Below are positions 1-10,876 of a stretch of DNA of 64,000 nucleotides, one piece after another. Under the pieces are notes generated by a model that worked only from the letters and a program-made list of their open reading frames with translations, searched no databases and was not told the origin of the DNA. The stretch is from positions 1,626,360 through 1,690,359 of the forward strand of contig RDEW01000001.1 in assembly GCA_011109175.1 (NCBI GenBank), written 5' to 3'. How positions within the stretch are numbered: position 1 is the stretch's first letter; every line of letters begins with the position of its first letter. The translations under genes and the position numbers were made by a program. The DNA is from Dicyema japonicum (taxonomy: Eukaryota; Dicyemida; Rhombozoa; Dicyemidae).

Positions 1-776
1 TAAGAATTCAATTACTTCACCTATGAACCGGAGTACTTTCCGAGGGTATCCTATGTCCTGTTCTCCGCCAATTTGATAGCCTTCGATAAGAAGGGCGGCG
101 GAGTACGGCCGTTCTGGTTCGTCTTCAGAAGGCTGGCTGCTTAGATTGCCTCCAAACATTCTATTCCACTCGTCACACAATTCTTGAACCCACCTCAAGT
201 AGGCGTCGATGTTCGCCTGAGATGGGAGAATCAGGGACAACTTAATCTTTTCGTACTCCGGAGTTCAACATGGAGATCCCCTTAGACCCCTATTGTTTTG
301 TCTTTGCAGCAGAGAAAATCACCAAGCTTCCGCGCTAGCCCCTCAAGCAATGGTATCTGGATGATGCGGCCCTCAGATGACCCCCAGATGCTGTTTTCCA
401 GGATATGGAGGTGATGATTCCAGCATTGGAATTAAATTACACTAAATGCGAAATCTACAATTATGGACTTTCAAAAGAGAAGTATTCAAAAGCTTTGACA
501 CCCGATGAAGATCTTATATTCCTCGGATCCTCTATCACCATGCATACAATGGGGAGAGCTATACGTGAAAAACGACTGTTAGTTGGAGAGACTATGAACC
601 ACCTGTGTCTACTTGACGTGCATATGTCATTATTCCTCCTGAAAAACAGTCTCAGTGTACAGAGGCATACAATCCTCCCTTATGTTAACCTGTCCGAAAC
701 TACTAAAAAAATATTTAAAAGTGCGACCTCAGACTCTTGGATCACACACCTTGACCTAGTTATCTCTCTTCTTTAA
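1..776 (+). mobile_element. LINE-A remnant, reverse transcriptase part (broken)
   Basis: Degenerate non-LTR retrotransposon. Near 80-150 one frame reads like the RT start motif (LIAFDKKGGGVRPF, then FRRLAA). Around 350-400 a frame resembling the YLDD catalytic box is recognisable. From 405 an open frame of 123 residues matches the post-catalytic RT region of the same family (KCEI, LIFLGSSI, LFLLKNSLS). The frame changes and the central RT is shortened, so the copy is dead. The family also occurs at 20150-22640, 31560-32830, 37550-39065 and 45880-46070. The identification rests on family-pattern memory, not a search. Confidence 0.7.
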
Positions 777-2029
777 GAGATTCATCTTTGGGCTTCCTAA
801 ACTGCTTTAAACAATTTATAGGTACGTCAACGCTAACATTTTTGTCATGTTGATGGAATTAAAGTCTTCAAAACACTTGTCTCGTCAAAAAAGAATTATC
901 TTACTTAGAATAAATCACCAAAATTTAGGGTTGATAAAGGCCAGGATCTGCAAATTGTTATATTTGAATGAGGAATCGCCGAGGATCAATTTACGCCTTA
1001 AACTGAATAAGGATATTGAAATACAGTGGGTTGCAGATTGTCTTCATTACTGGGGGAGTTGAATCCATTTGGATAATTATTTATGACCATTCAGTTCGAC
1101 TCCAGTGGGGAGATGTCCGACGTTGGTTTCTCCACTCAGCAATCGTAGATGGGGCTACATAATGGTTAGTAAAATTGGTGTAACTAAAAATCATGGAAGT
1201 AATGGTAAACTTACAATTTTAGTAAATCAAGTGTAATATATTTCAAAAATTGATTTATTAGTTTTTTGGATTATTAACATAATTGTGTTTCTCGTTTCTG
1301 CATTCCAGATATATTAAAATGTTGATAGCAGGAAAATGTTGTCTCAGACATCCTATTTAGGAAACTGAAGAAATACTCCGTCCTTAGAGATTATTTACGA
1401 GTCATCCCTATCACCTTCATAACTTCTAAAACGGTTGGAAGAATTAACTTAAAAAAGAATCTGATTGCTATTCTGAAATGAGTTATTACTTGGAGTCAGT
1501 CTTTGGTATATGCAAAAGGTGAAATGCCTCTCCAATCTCCAGACTTTATCATGCCAGGTCTGCTTCCTCGATACCTAGGAGATCAGTGTCAAAAAAGCTC
1601 AATTTGTCTATGTAGTCGAGTGGATCAAGACTGAGGCATACTTCCTCGATACCAAAGAAGTTATTGGTCTCACGAAAATCGAAGATTCAGTGACCTAGAA
1701 AAGTATCGAGGTTAAGGCGAAAAACCGAGTTCCAAGGCATAACTTCTCAGACTAGTAAACCATTAGTTCTCCTTTGACATAGACATCAGAAAAGCTCAAA
1801 ACGTGTGAACACTGTTTAAAATCTTTAAATTCTTGAAAACCTCAACATTTCCAGAGATTTACAATTCTGGAAAACCCGTGTTGTGAGTTGACAAAGTTAT
1901 TGCTATGTCTCCTCCTAATATGTTTTTTTGATTAGTGAGATTCTCAAAAGTGTGAGATAGAATACCTTAATAGCCATATATAGAGGGTAATTCTTCTGCA
2001 ATGGTGGGACACTATTTACTTGCCTTCTG
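777..2029. other. No gene recognised
   Basis: AT-rich stretch. It holds one short open frame of 71 residues (847-1062) that I do not recognise and that has no visible splice pattern linking it to other exons. Nothing else can be supported. Confidence 0.4.
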
Positions 2030-2235
2030 ACGTCCTTGTCAACTCCTGCTTCACGAATGTCGAAGATCATTACAGGTTTCCGCGTCAGAAAAGAGGTTGG
2101 AGAAGTAGATTACCTTAAGGACTCGTAGTCTCACGGGTGAAATCTGTTTGACGAGAATTGACCTTCATTGAAAAATCCATCTTTCGGATTCGAACATAGG
2201 ACTGTCAGATCTGAATAAGATATTAAATTCAGGCA
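2030..2235 (-). repeat. SINE-1 copy (tRNA-derived head), minus strand
   Basis: Read on the minus strand, this has a B-box-like GTTCGAATCCGAAAGAT followed by a body that matches the copies at 61660 and 63080-63340: a shared 'GGTCAATTCTCGTCAAACAG' segment, then 'CGAGTCCTT'. The B box resembles a Pol III internal promoter. The 3' part differs from the other copies. The boundaries are approximate. Confidence 0.55.
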
Positions 2236-2264
2236 GAAGACTAATGATAATTATCATTTAATAT

Positions 2265-2345
2265 CCCAAGACCACGGTAAAACCAAACTAATTATCACGT
2301 GATCCCGATTTTTGCCCGATGTTCCTCCCTTGTGCCCGCGCATGG
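2265..2345 (-). repeat. Dispersed repeat DR-1, minus strand
   Basis: On the minus strand this carries the family signature GGATCACGTGATAATTAG followed by TTGGTTTTACCGTGGTCTTG. The same block recurs at about 12250, 25765, 31135, 32890, 33875 and 46155. The family end is rich in TTA repeats. Confidence 0.7.
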
Positions 2346-2742
2346 TCTTACAGGACGGCTTGGATTTTCCATTTCAGGATTTTACATTTTGCATGTTTGG
2401 TACTTTGTCTTTTCTTCGCCAACTAATTTGAGTCTGTTAGCTATTCTGTGGACATGATCGCCCACAGGTATTCCTTCTGACCTGTTCCATGTTATATTTT
2501 CATCACCAGATTTGCAATTTTGGTCACCACACTTTCGGTTATAAGTTTACTCACCAGGAAATTTACAAAGTTCACTGACCTTACTGAGGATATCTCCATT
2601 CAGTTCATTAATAATAATTGAGGTTTTTTAAAGATGTATTAAGTTTTTTTAAAAATAAGAAAAAAACTACCTTTGCAAACAAAACTGGATGAATTAATAT
2701 GCACATTGGGCCAAGCGTTACCTATGGGCAGCCTGTTACATT

Positions 2743-2812
2743 AACCTTGAACCAAGATTAACTTCAATTAATTTTATAACCTTGAACCAAGATTAACTTC
2801 AATTAATTTTAT
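2743..2812. repeat. Tandem duplication, two 35-bp units
   Basis: Two perfect 35-bp copies, 2743-2777 and 2778-2812, just inside the left end of the integrase element. The related ends at 51848 and 24743 carry only one unit, so this looks like a local duplication. Confidence 0.9.
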
Positions 2813-3332
2813 AAATGATTTATTAACCACAAAAAATTAAATTTAAGTAACTTTTTTTAGTCTACTCATTAATACAGTCGATATTTCTCCTTTCGAATTT
2901 TTTATCTATCAAATTAAACTATTTAAAACTACCTCCACGCGATTATTCGATAAAATATTAATTATTTCTGCAACTGGATAATACTGAGACTCAAACTTAT
3001 CCAGTCGCAATGAGGGATTTGTTCCAAAGTCCTTTTTAGCCCGAACCTATTTATTAATGTTTTTGATTCATACTTTATCTCCCATGTTAAAAGTATATTT
3101 ACTATTATGAACATTCATTTTCCTGTTCATAGCTTTGTAATAATTGAATTTTCTTCAATCGATTTAATTTCGAATTGAATCTCTTCGCATTCGGACACAA
3201 ATTATCTGACTGGGAATTATCTATATATAAATTTTTTAAATCAAACTACGTGATTTTCAATAGATTCTGGAGTCGAACAATTAACCAAATCGTCAATTTG
3301 TTCTGGAATCGCACACTCATCACTTAAATTAT

Positions 3333-3958
3333 CTAAGTCATAATGATATAAGTATAACCATTAATTATTGAATTTATTCCCTTAATTCCTCGATATCTTT
3401 CGAAAGGACTTTCGTTAGAAAATGAATGGACCGATATGTTGTAACTGTAGACAGCACTTTCTAATTTATCAAGCCACTTTTTTTCACTGTTATCCAGCAT
3501 TTTTGACAACTTCCTCGTGATCGTCTGATTAAATCTTTCTACAATTCCTTGTGCCCGTGGATTGTTAGGCCTTCCGTGAATTTGCTTAATGTTAAAATCT
3601 TCGCAAAGTTTTCTTATTTCTTGAACATTCATACTCAATTTTATTGACTCCTCCGTGTGAAAACTCGTGCAACGATTTCGCAACATGCTCCATTTCGGTT
3701 TCATTATCCAGGATATGACTAACTTGGAATCAGTTGATTTAAGATACAGTCTAAAATTATTGAAAATTTACAATACCTGTCATTGATAATAGAAAAATTC
3801 TCTATCTTCTTTACAAGCCTATATTTTTGGTGCCTCGGAAGATTTTCGGGAAATTTACCATGCAAAGCATCTTTTAAAGTTTGATATTCAACGCAATCTT
3901 TCACAAAACCCTTGTAAGAAGCCATTGCAACAAAATAATCTTCCATGCTATAAATCAC
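3333..3958 (-). pseudogene. Integrase core domain remnant
   Basis: Two consecutive minus-strand open pieces. The first (3719-3958, 79 residues) has a region like those found before the integrase in KRBA2/SCAND3-type proteins (YQTLKDALHGKFPENLPRHQ, then KYRLVKKIENFSI). The second (3333-3704, 123 residues) contains the integrase C-terminal catalytic neighbourhood HGRPNNPRAQGIVERFNQTI, where the E of VERFNQ fits the third acidic catalytic residue of rve domains. The pieces do not join in frame and the zinc-binding and first catalytic Asp region is missing, so it is not functional. A fragment of the same domain (FNQKITRKLSKILNNSEK) is fused to LINE-B sequence at about 51936-52020. Confidence 0.65.
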
Positions 3959-4084
3959 GCTAGAAATCTAGGTTTACCGCTATAAAAAAATAAAATCTTT
4001 ATAATCATAACATTTATAAATAAAAAACTAATTTAACAGGATTAAATCAAGATATAAATCGGATATATAAAATTAAATGTCGGA

Positions 4085-4205
4085 TAATCCAATGAGGGAC
4101 TCATCCTCATCTTTGTCGGTCTGGGATCACTTAGTTAGATGAGAACTTTTATTTCTTTCTTTTGACCCAGTGATCCGACATTAATAATAATAATGTCGGA
4201 TAATC
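4085..4205. repeat. Hairpin repeat with GGGATCAC / GTGATCC arms
   Basis: Contains 'GTCTGGGATCACTTAGTT' and, about 40 bases on, 'CCCAGTGATCC', followed by TAA repeats. The same block occurs at 54255-54345 inside the hAT element. The arms can pair into a stem. TAA-repeat ends are shared with SINE-1. Confidence 0.55.
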
Positions 4206-4639
4206 AAAAGACCTTTTCAAGGTCGAAAAAATGTAACAGGCTGCCCATGCGTTACGCGCCGCCCATGTGACATAATATTATTTCGAGTTTCCTGAGATAA
4301 ATTGGAACATTTACTGTATTGCAAAAACGGGTGTGCTTTTTAACCTGCTAATAGCTTGGGATGTAATCTAGTCCTTAGTTTGCCACGATGACATAGCTTC
4401 AATAAGTATTTGATGACGAAAGTCAGAAGGAAAGACAGAATTATCGGTAAGCATACGACAACCAATTAAATCAACGGGGGTTGATTTGTCCCTGCGCATT
4501 CGCTGGATTCATTAGAAATGCTGTAAGCAGAGATCCATTCACATTAAATAATTTTTATCAACAATTTAAAAGAAATATAAATTTTTGTTTACAAGGACTG
4601 CAAGGAGTTGAATGTTTAGATATTTACTATTCTTCCTAC

Positions 4640-4918
4640 TTTATCCCTGACCAAATCCTCTGATGAAGATTGCATTATGAAAACCATTCCGCTAAAGAAT
4701 AGTGATGTCCGCGACGGTAGGACATGGGACAAAAATGGAAGAGGGCGGACCTACTTTTCCACCTCTCTTCGTAAGCGGAAGCCTGTAATGAAGTATTGGA
4801 AGATGGATTTGGTCGGCACAAGCAGATGTTCTCCCTTTGGTTCCTTCCGTGGATTAATTAGTTATGACTGTTTGTGCTGGGCTTACAATGGTAAGCCTGG
4901 GGTTAATAATAATAATTG
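4640..4918 (+). repeat. SINE-1 copy, 3' portion
   Basis: Nearly the same as 61820-62062: 'CTGATGAAGATTGCATTATG', a middle with GAGGGCGGACCTACTT, and a 3' hairpin GGGCTTAC-AATG-GTAAGCCT, ending in TTAATAATAAT. The tRNA-like head is missing. Open frames here are by-products of the repeat. Confidence 0.75.
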
Positions 4919-5170
4919 ATCCTTCAAAACAGCCTCAATTAGTACAACTCTACTCGAGTAGAGATATCAACTACCCGAACCAGCAACAATAAGAGACCCT
5001 TCTTGATGTTCTCATGATCAAATATTTCTGAGACCATAGAGGCCCTGAGCTTGTCATAAAAGTCAGAAGCTGGAAATAACAGAGAGAGGACATTTAATGA
5101 ATGAGCTCTTCCTTCTTAGCCGTGCGTGAACTCCATCGAGCTGTAGGCATGCTCCTGTGGAAGGCGAGTC

Positions 5171-5414
5171 AAAAAAGTTTTGATTTTTTACCCACGTGAG
5201 TTGTCTCCCATTGTTCCCCATCTCCGGGATCTTGTATTAGTGATTAAAGTAAAGATTAAAGTAAAAAGTTTTTGAAATTAACATTGAGGTCACGCCACTT
5301 GACAGGATGATATTGATCGAATTTTCGGAAACTCAAATTCTTCATATCTGCTTCGCTCACTTTTTTGGCAATGTTTTTATTTGATAAAAACTTTTTTAAG
5401 ATTAAAATCCGTCC
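5171..5414 (+). repeat. Repeat family C, plus-strand copy
   Basis: A 240-bp unit that recurs inverted at 15933-16166. Shared landmarks in order are TTTTTTACCCAC, GATCTTGTAT, GGTCACGCCACTTG, GATATTGATCGAA, CTCACTTTTTTGG and ATTAAAATCCGTCC. No coding capacity. It could be a non-autonomous transposon or SINE. Terminal repeats are not evident. Confidence 0.75.
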
Positions 5415-7000
5415 ATTTATCTGCGAGTTATCGTATCTATTGATTTGTAAATTTGGAAAATTTTATGTTAATTGTCACGTGTTTGATTACATAAATAAAG
5501 TAAATCATTTAAATTTTATTATAAAATATCCATAATGACAGTTAACTGACTTGGAATCCACAAAGCGCGTTTTTTGTTAATTTTATGGAGATTTTGTGTC
5601 GTCGTTATTCCATAGTGAAATTCCTGCCCTATGAAGCTATTTTTGAGCAAATTGACAATTCGTCACGGACTCGTTTTTCGAGGATCTTCTCCACCACTTG
5701 CATTTCTTTGGCTGACAAATTGTAAATTAGCGTGGCGGCATGCGGTTCACCTGTTGTTGTGGTGGCGCCCGGTAATGGTGAGGTTGAATTGTGAATGCGT
5801 TTATCAGGTAAGCAAATAAATTTTGATTAAAAAGATTAACTTAAACCCCCTTAAAGATTAACTTAAACCAAAATTTACCGCTTTATCAATAATTTTTATT
5901 TTTTTCAGGTCATCTTAGAATTTATTTTAAATAGAATTACTTAAAATTTTACTAAAATAAAATTAATAATGAATAAAACTTTTACATAGTGAATAAAACT
6001 TCCACATCTGGTCTATTTTTTTCTACGGACAGCCTCCTGTTTCAACCTTCGACAAGAGGTTAAGGGCTGACGTAGAAGAAACATTTAATATTTCATTTGA
6101 TGAAACTGGCTGGATCCAATGCAAATTACCGCTTCAATTTGGAGGGGGGATTGAGATTCGCTCGCCACTGTAACTCGCTTTTACAGCTTTCCTGTCTTGT
6201 CTGTCTCATACGCCAGATCCTACCCCATATAAAAGTATCGCAAACCACCACGGTAGACGTGGAAGGATGATCGACGCTAAAGGTTTTCACGCCTTTCCTT
6301 GAAAACCTTGAGAGTCCAAGGCATAGAGTCAATAACAGAGTTATGCGTGAAGATCAGAAGTCTCCCGATTTCCGGTTCAGTTGGAGGCTCTAGGACTAGC
6401 TTCATCCAACAAAAGTACTAGCGGAACAAATCTTTTCCCACTTGAAAGCGGTCGATACCAGTCTGAAGCGCCATCTGTGTGGGTGGCCTTTCCCCTCCAA
6501 CCTTGCACTGATGGCAACTCATTTAGGATCAGTCTCGGAAAGGGCCAAGACCCTTAATAAAAAAATACAAAAGTCTCGGTGGAAAGTTCATTTTTGAACC
6601 AGTCACCGTCGTAGGTTATCGAGATCTTCTTATGCGAAAATTTTATCACTGATTTTTGTTATGCCGATGTTGAGAACAACTGGAGGGGATATTCCTTGTC
6701 TTCCTCGAAATTTTACGGATTCCTCCGTGAATTATACTTCCATCGCATAATTCGCTAGAGTTTTAGGATCATGGCCCAGTATGTGTCCGAAATTCCATCT
6801 TTTTTTCCCATTGATCACCAATAACCACACGTATTTACCTTCTGTGGAACGTGTCGAGGCTACTAAGTTCATTATTAATTTAACGATGTTGGAATCCTTG
6901 GTTCACAAGCACGATCTAGTCCGTCGGATTGGCTCAATGATCCATAGGGTCACCAAGGATCCACGTGAGTCTCGATAAATCTTTATTAGAAAATTATTAT
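5415..7000. other. No gene recognised
   Basis: Several open frames of 60-70 residues on both strands (5631-5819 +, 6126-6332 -, 6781-6978 +) show no family resemblance I can defend. The segment ending at 6966 is followed by a GT...AG stretch of 25 bases (6967-6991), which would fit the local intron size. No protein identity supports it. Confidence 0.35.
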
Positions 7001-7004
7001 ATGG

Positions 7005-7140
7005 CTTGTAGCATCCCAGCCATCTCGGTGTTCACCTGATGGATCTCTGGAAGCTTCTGTTCTTGGTTGTGACGTTTTTGTTAGCCACCGGTTTCCTTCA
7101 CTTAAAGAGAATGGGCAAATAAATAAAAATAAATAAATCT
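7005..7140 (+). repeat. Repeat family D, copy 1
   Basis: Matches 8230-8355: 'CTGATGGATCTCTGG', 'ACGTTTTTGTTAG', 'TTCCTTCACTTAAAG', ending in AAATAAATAAA. It is probably the 3' end of a retroelement. Confidence 0.6.
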
Positions 7141-7440
7141 CGGTGTTCTTTCCTAGATCCTACGCACTCTCTGTATTCTCGGTGAATGGGTAGAAGCTTG
7201 TGTGAAATAAACTGGGCATCGTTCTGATTTAAAAGTGTCTCAAATGTGGTGAGGTCTTTTTTTTAAATTAAAGTGTCTTATGGGTGAATCGTTTATGAAT
7301 AGATTAAACATGACCGACAAAAAAGGGGATTTTCAAGAAATTTAGTAATTTGCTATTTTATTTCCTAGAACTCGGATTTTCTTCTTTATTCACGGGTTTG
7401 GTTTTTCAAGACCTTTGAGTTTGTATCTCTCAGTTTAATT

Positions 7441-7860
7441 TAATTGGCATCCATTGACATTGATAAAGCTTTCGCCATACATTTAGGCACGTACCACCCA
7501 ATGGAGTCCCCAAGGCTCAGTTCTCTTCCAGTACTTTTTGACTCACATTTGTCCAGCTTGCAAACTAACGAGAGTACATCACTAATGTATGCTGATGATA
7601 TTGAAATTGCGTCACGTCACCATAATACAACCATTGCTTCTACATTCTTCAAGAACACCCTAATACTATTTCCTCATGGGTGGACCATAATCTCTCGAAT
7701 CCTTCTCCCGCCAAATCATTTATAACCATTTTACAACTGACCGTCCTCAGTATAACCTGGAACCTATGCTATGTCTTAATAACACTCCTCTTCATATTGT
7801 TAAAACCTTAAAATATTGTGACTGATGTTTGACACGTGTTTATCATTCTCGTGACGTTTC
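7441..7860 (+). mobile_element. LINE-C reverse transcriptase fragment
   Basis: CR1/Jockey-like RT remnant. It reads as DIDKAF (start of the RT palm), then an internal deletion, then TSLMYADDIEIASRHHN, which holds the YADD catalytic motif, followed by a downstream WVDHNLLNPSPAKS-type frame that is shifted. A nearly identical copy lies on the minus strand at 30370-30900 and retains the region deleted here. Non-functional. Confidence 0.75.
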
Positions 7861-8229
7861 ATATATATGGGACAACTCTCAGCCAAAAGCTCAACTTGCT
7901 CCACTAATAAAAAGAGGATAATACCTACTCTAGGAGATAGAACAAACACCCTCAAATCTTTTCCGGAAAACGAGGATAATTCTAAAAATATACAATACTG
8001 GGTGTCAGCAAATGCAATCCGAAGACTAGTGATCGCCCCCACCGGGAATTGATGTCAGTGAATCTTCTTTTCCTTGTGGAATTCGAGTAGACCTGGACGC
8101 CTCCGTTGCGGTCACCACATGAGCTTTAATGTCACCACCTATACAAGACTGGGATTGTAAATTCGCCACTTTGCCCTTCATGTACACTTGATGACCACGG
8201 ATAGATCACCTTTTCTCGTGTACTGGCCC

Positions 8230-8355
8230 GGCTTCTGTTTCTCCCCCGTAAGGAGTCAACCTGTTGGATTTCTGGGAACATACTTCATTGGTAGTTACGT
8301 TCTTGTTAGTTATCGATTTCTTTCACTTAAAGGGACCGAGGGTACATAAATAGAA
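8230..8355 (+). repeat. Repeat family D, copy 2
   Basis: Second copy of the repeat at 7005-7140, about 70 percent alike by eye. It ends in GGTACATAAATAG and lies directly upstream of a LINE-B fragment. Confidence 0.55.
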
Positions 8356-8379
8356 TTGCAGCCTAATACAACTATCAAA

Positions 8380-9320
8380 TCCATAGGACTGAGCGAGCTT
8401 TGTGGAAGCTAGAATTGAGGAATCTGAATGTTTCTAAGGTTGTCGCACATAAAGCGCCCTCTTTCTGCATTAACAGGCTTTTTCATAAGATCATTGCTCC
8501 GATCATCGAATACACTTGTTCGCCTGGAGATTTTCCCATTCTTCCTCAGGATTGAACATATCAACTCACTCCATTGGAAAACCACGAGTATTCTTCCCTC
8601 ACACGTAAAAGCTATCATACAACGAAAGATATTGGCCACAATAGCAAAAGAATCAAAACACAATCCATTCTGATGAGAAAGAATCAAATTCCTACTAAAC
8701 TGCGATTACGCTTATATAATGGATTTGTCCGACCAGTCCTCATGTACAACGCAGGTACTTGGGAACATCAAAGAAAAATATGGAACAATTGAGGAAACTA
8801 AGAAAACTCCTTGGATACTCTTGGCCAAAGAAAATCTCAAAAAATAAATTATACAGACTGACTGAGTGTCTGAACGTACTTTAAGCCCGCTGGCACCTTT
8901 TGGGACATATTCTACGGATAGGCCACAGACACCATGAAATGCCCCCATGGAAGAATTTTTCGGCCACACTGTATCTCCTGCATTCAGAGGACGTCCAAGA
9001 AGTTGTCTTCCATGGACACTTGCAGGGATTACGCAGTGATCAAGGGCGACTGGACGATCTGGAAAAGAGCACGACAGCGAAAAGGATGGAGAACAAGCGA
9101 AACCATAAACAGTGTTTACTAGTAACGTGAATGTGCTTTAACTAACAAGAAAAAGCATCGATTGCAACTCTCCCTCATGGGAGTCGGCCAGAAACAATGT
9201 CGAGTTTTCCAACGTTCGAAAAGACATTTCTGGAAGACGGTGGGATCGCTGGCGAACCATGATAAGAGAGTTCAGGAGATGCTAGAAAATGGGATCACTT
9301 AATTAGTAGTCTTTGATATC
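8380..9320 (+). mobile_element. LINE-B C-terminal fragment and 3' end
   Basis: Frame-shifted copy of the RT thumb and C-terminal region: ILATIAK, then PTKLRLRLYNGFVRPVLMYN, then GTWEH, then ARWHLLGHILRIGHRHHEMP. It is followed by a 3' untranslated block (GTGGGATCGCTGGCGAAC, 9240) that also closes the LINE-B copy at 27850. Several stops and frame changes make it dead. Confidence 0.75.
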
Positions 9321-9689
9321 TTCTTTCTAGAGATCATCCAGCTTTAGAACGAGTCTCATTGTTCAGACAGTATAGGACAACCAGGGAGGTACCTCTAAAT
9401 GGATCTCCAACTTTTCCCAATCCTGTGATGGATGATCTCCACTAGAGTTTTTCAAATTCATATTTTAATCAAGAATAAGCTAATAATAAGCAATTGACTG
9501 TTATATTCCGACAAAAATCCAAATCCCGACTGAAAGAATTCACGACTTCGTGACATCCGTGCCATACGGACCTTTGGAGACAATAAAATACTACAATGTA
9601 GACCTCTTTAGATCGGTGTTTCAAAACATTAGTCTCAAGGACCATTAGTGTTAAACTTGCACGCCTATAGTGTGAACATTATTTATTTC

Positions 9690-10175
9690 TGGATGGAAGA
9701 GAAGGTCGAGATCTCTTCTTGCCCCGGACCACCAGGACTAGAGATGAACGTTGAAAAACCACTGGAATAACCTAAATCGGTTAATGGCCTCCAACTTCTA
9801 CTTGTTAGCTAATATGGGGTTGACAACTTAATTTAGTGTATTCACTATAAAGGGACAAGTACTTCCAAATAAAGACAAAAAAGAAAACCTCCGGGTCATA
9901 ACAGTTTGGAAGACCTTCCAAGGATTTATCAATAGACTGAGGGAGCAAATGGGCATTTTTCCTACCACTGACACAACAGTGATCCAGAGGACATGTCTGG
10001 GAGTTGAGGTCGAATCCAGAACTCGTTGCCTAGGAACGAAAGTTTCAACCGGTGGAATGAATAGTTGGATACTTTTGAATGCCGACCAGACATTGGGCTT
10101 CTCCTGAGTAGGTTGGATCAAATGACGCCACCAGAGGGAAGAAAGGAAAATCTTAAACCAATTAGCCACATTGCC
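9690..10175 (-). mobile_element. LINE-A N-terminal-region fragment
   Basis: The minus-strand open frame contains AFKSIQLFIPPVETFVPR, which aligns with the plus-strand fragments at 20455-20620 (FKRILYSFHRET-like, frame-shifted) and 33720-33870 (PALKKIQLFIPTRKN). I take this block as the N-terminal part of LINE-A, since the copies lie near other LINE-A pieces. The assignment to LINE-A is inference. Confidence 0.5.
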
Positions 10176-10316
10176 CCACGTGGAATAATCCTATTTACCA
10201 ATAAGAAGAAATAATAAAAGTCGTATTAAAAAAATAATATTTAATTCATCATTTTAAATGAATTAAATATTATTTTTGATTTAAAAAACCGCCTTTTAGT
10301 TATTCTTCTTGGTGAC

Positions 10317-10876
10317 ATGAAGAGACTTTATATGCAAATCAGAATGATTAGGGGGCTTTCAATGAAGTCTTTTGCTAAGCAAATGTACGGTATTTACCAC
10401 ATGCCTTTCTATGATGACCTGGTCGAGAAACATTATGAAAACCCAAAGATTACGGAGATCCTAAAATCCCCATTTTCTAATACAACTGGAAAAAAGGAGT
10501 TGGATAACCCACCTTCAGAAACCACGTGCTATACTAAATTATGGGAAATACTTGAATGGACAAAACCAACTGATGCGCACGTGATCCTAAAGTCATGGCA
10601 GGCTTCAATGTGTCTAAGAAACGTCCAGTGGAGAGTAAAGCGGTAAACAACGGAATACCCGTGTCCCACCCGGTCCTCTCCTACTGTGGGGATGTCAACT
10701 ATCTACTCAAAATTGAGTAATCGGTGGACTTACTCACTAGTGATTCTTGGTGCGTCTCTTCTATTCGGGTTGGCAAGGGACTCTTTGATATTCCAGTCAA
10801 ACTGGCCGCACTGGCGGCTGCTGTGAACCACGATCCGAAATACTCATACATTGTATTTGAATATAACCACGTTTAG
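10317..10876 (+). CDS. Unrecognised spliced protein-coding gene
   Basis: Starts with ATG at 10317 in a 109-residue open frame (MKRLYMQIRMIRG...). Further on, a second frame carries ...IPVSHPVLSYCGDVNYLLKI. A 24-nt GT...AG intron at 10717-10740 joins this in phase to DSWCVSSIRVGKGLFDIPVK and on to a TAG stop at 10874-10876 after ...FEYNHV. The intron has exactly the size and end signals of the confirmed genes, which argues for a real host gene. The link between the first frame and the second (near 10580-10640) is not resolved; one or more small introns or an indel must lie there. HYENP and CGDV recall the scaffold protein ISCU, but the spacing is wrong and the third Cys is absent, so I do not assign it. 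Confidence 0.4.

Larger units (their letters stand above)
2724..4248 (-). mobile_element. Integrase-bearing DNA element with 19-bp inverted ends
   Basis: The ends at 2724-2742 and 4230-4248 are a perfect 19-bp inverted repeat (ATGGGCAGCCTGTTACATT). The flanking GCGT(T/A)AC is also mirrored. Inside, on the minus strand, lies a retroviral-type integrase core remnant (3333-3958). The overall plan (integrase plus inverted ends, no RT seen) fits a Ginger-like element or a degraded gypsy-derived insertion; I favour the former. Related end sequence recurs near 24582-24790 and 51848-51910. I see no clear target-site duplication. Confidence 0.55.

Noticed and set aside
5590-5820. Minus-strand chromodomain-like start (AKEMQVVEKILEKRV)
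   Set aside because: Only the first strand of a chromodomain is resembled. The expected aromatic cage residues and WKG motif do not follow in any frame or after any plausible intron.
10317-10876. Possible ISCU-like scaffold (HYENP ... CGDV ... PVKL)
   Set aside because: The motif order is suggestive, but about 90 residues separate HYENP from CGDV where the family has about 25. The CGDV block is misaligned by one residue and the third cysteine is missing.
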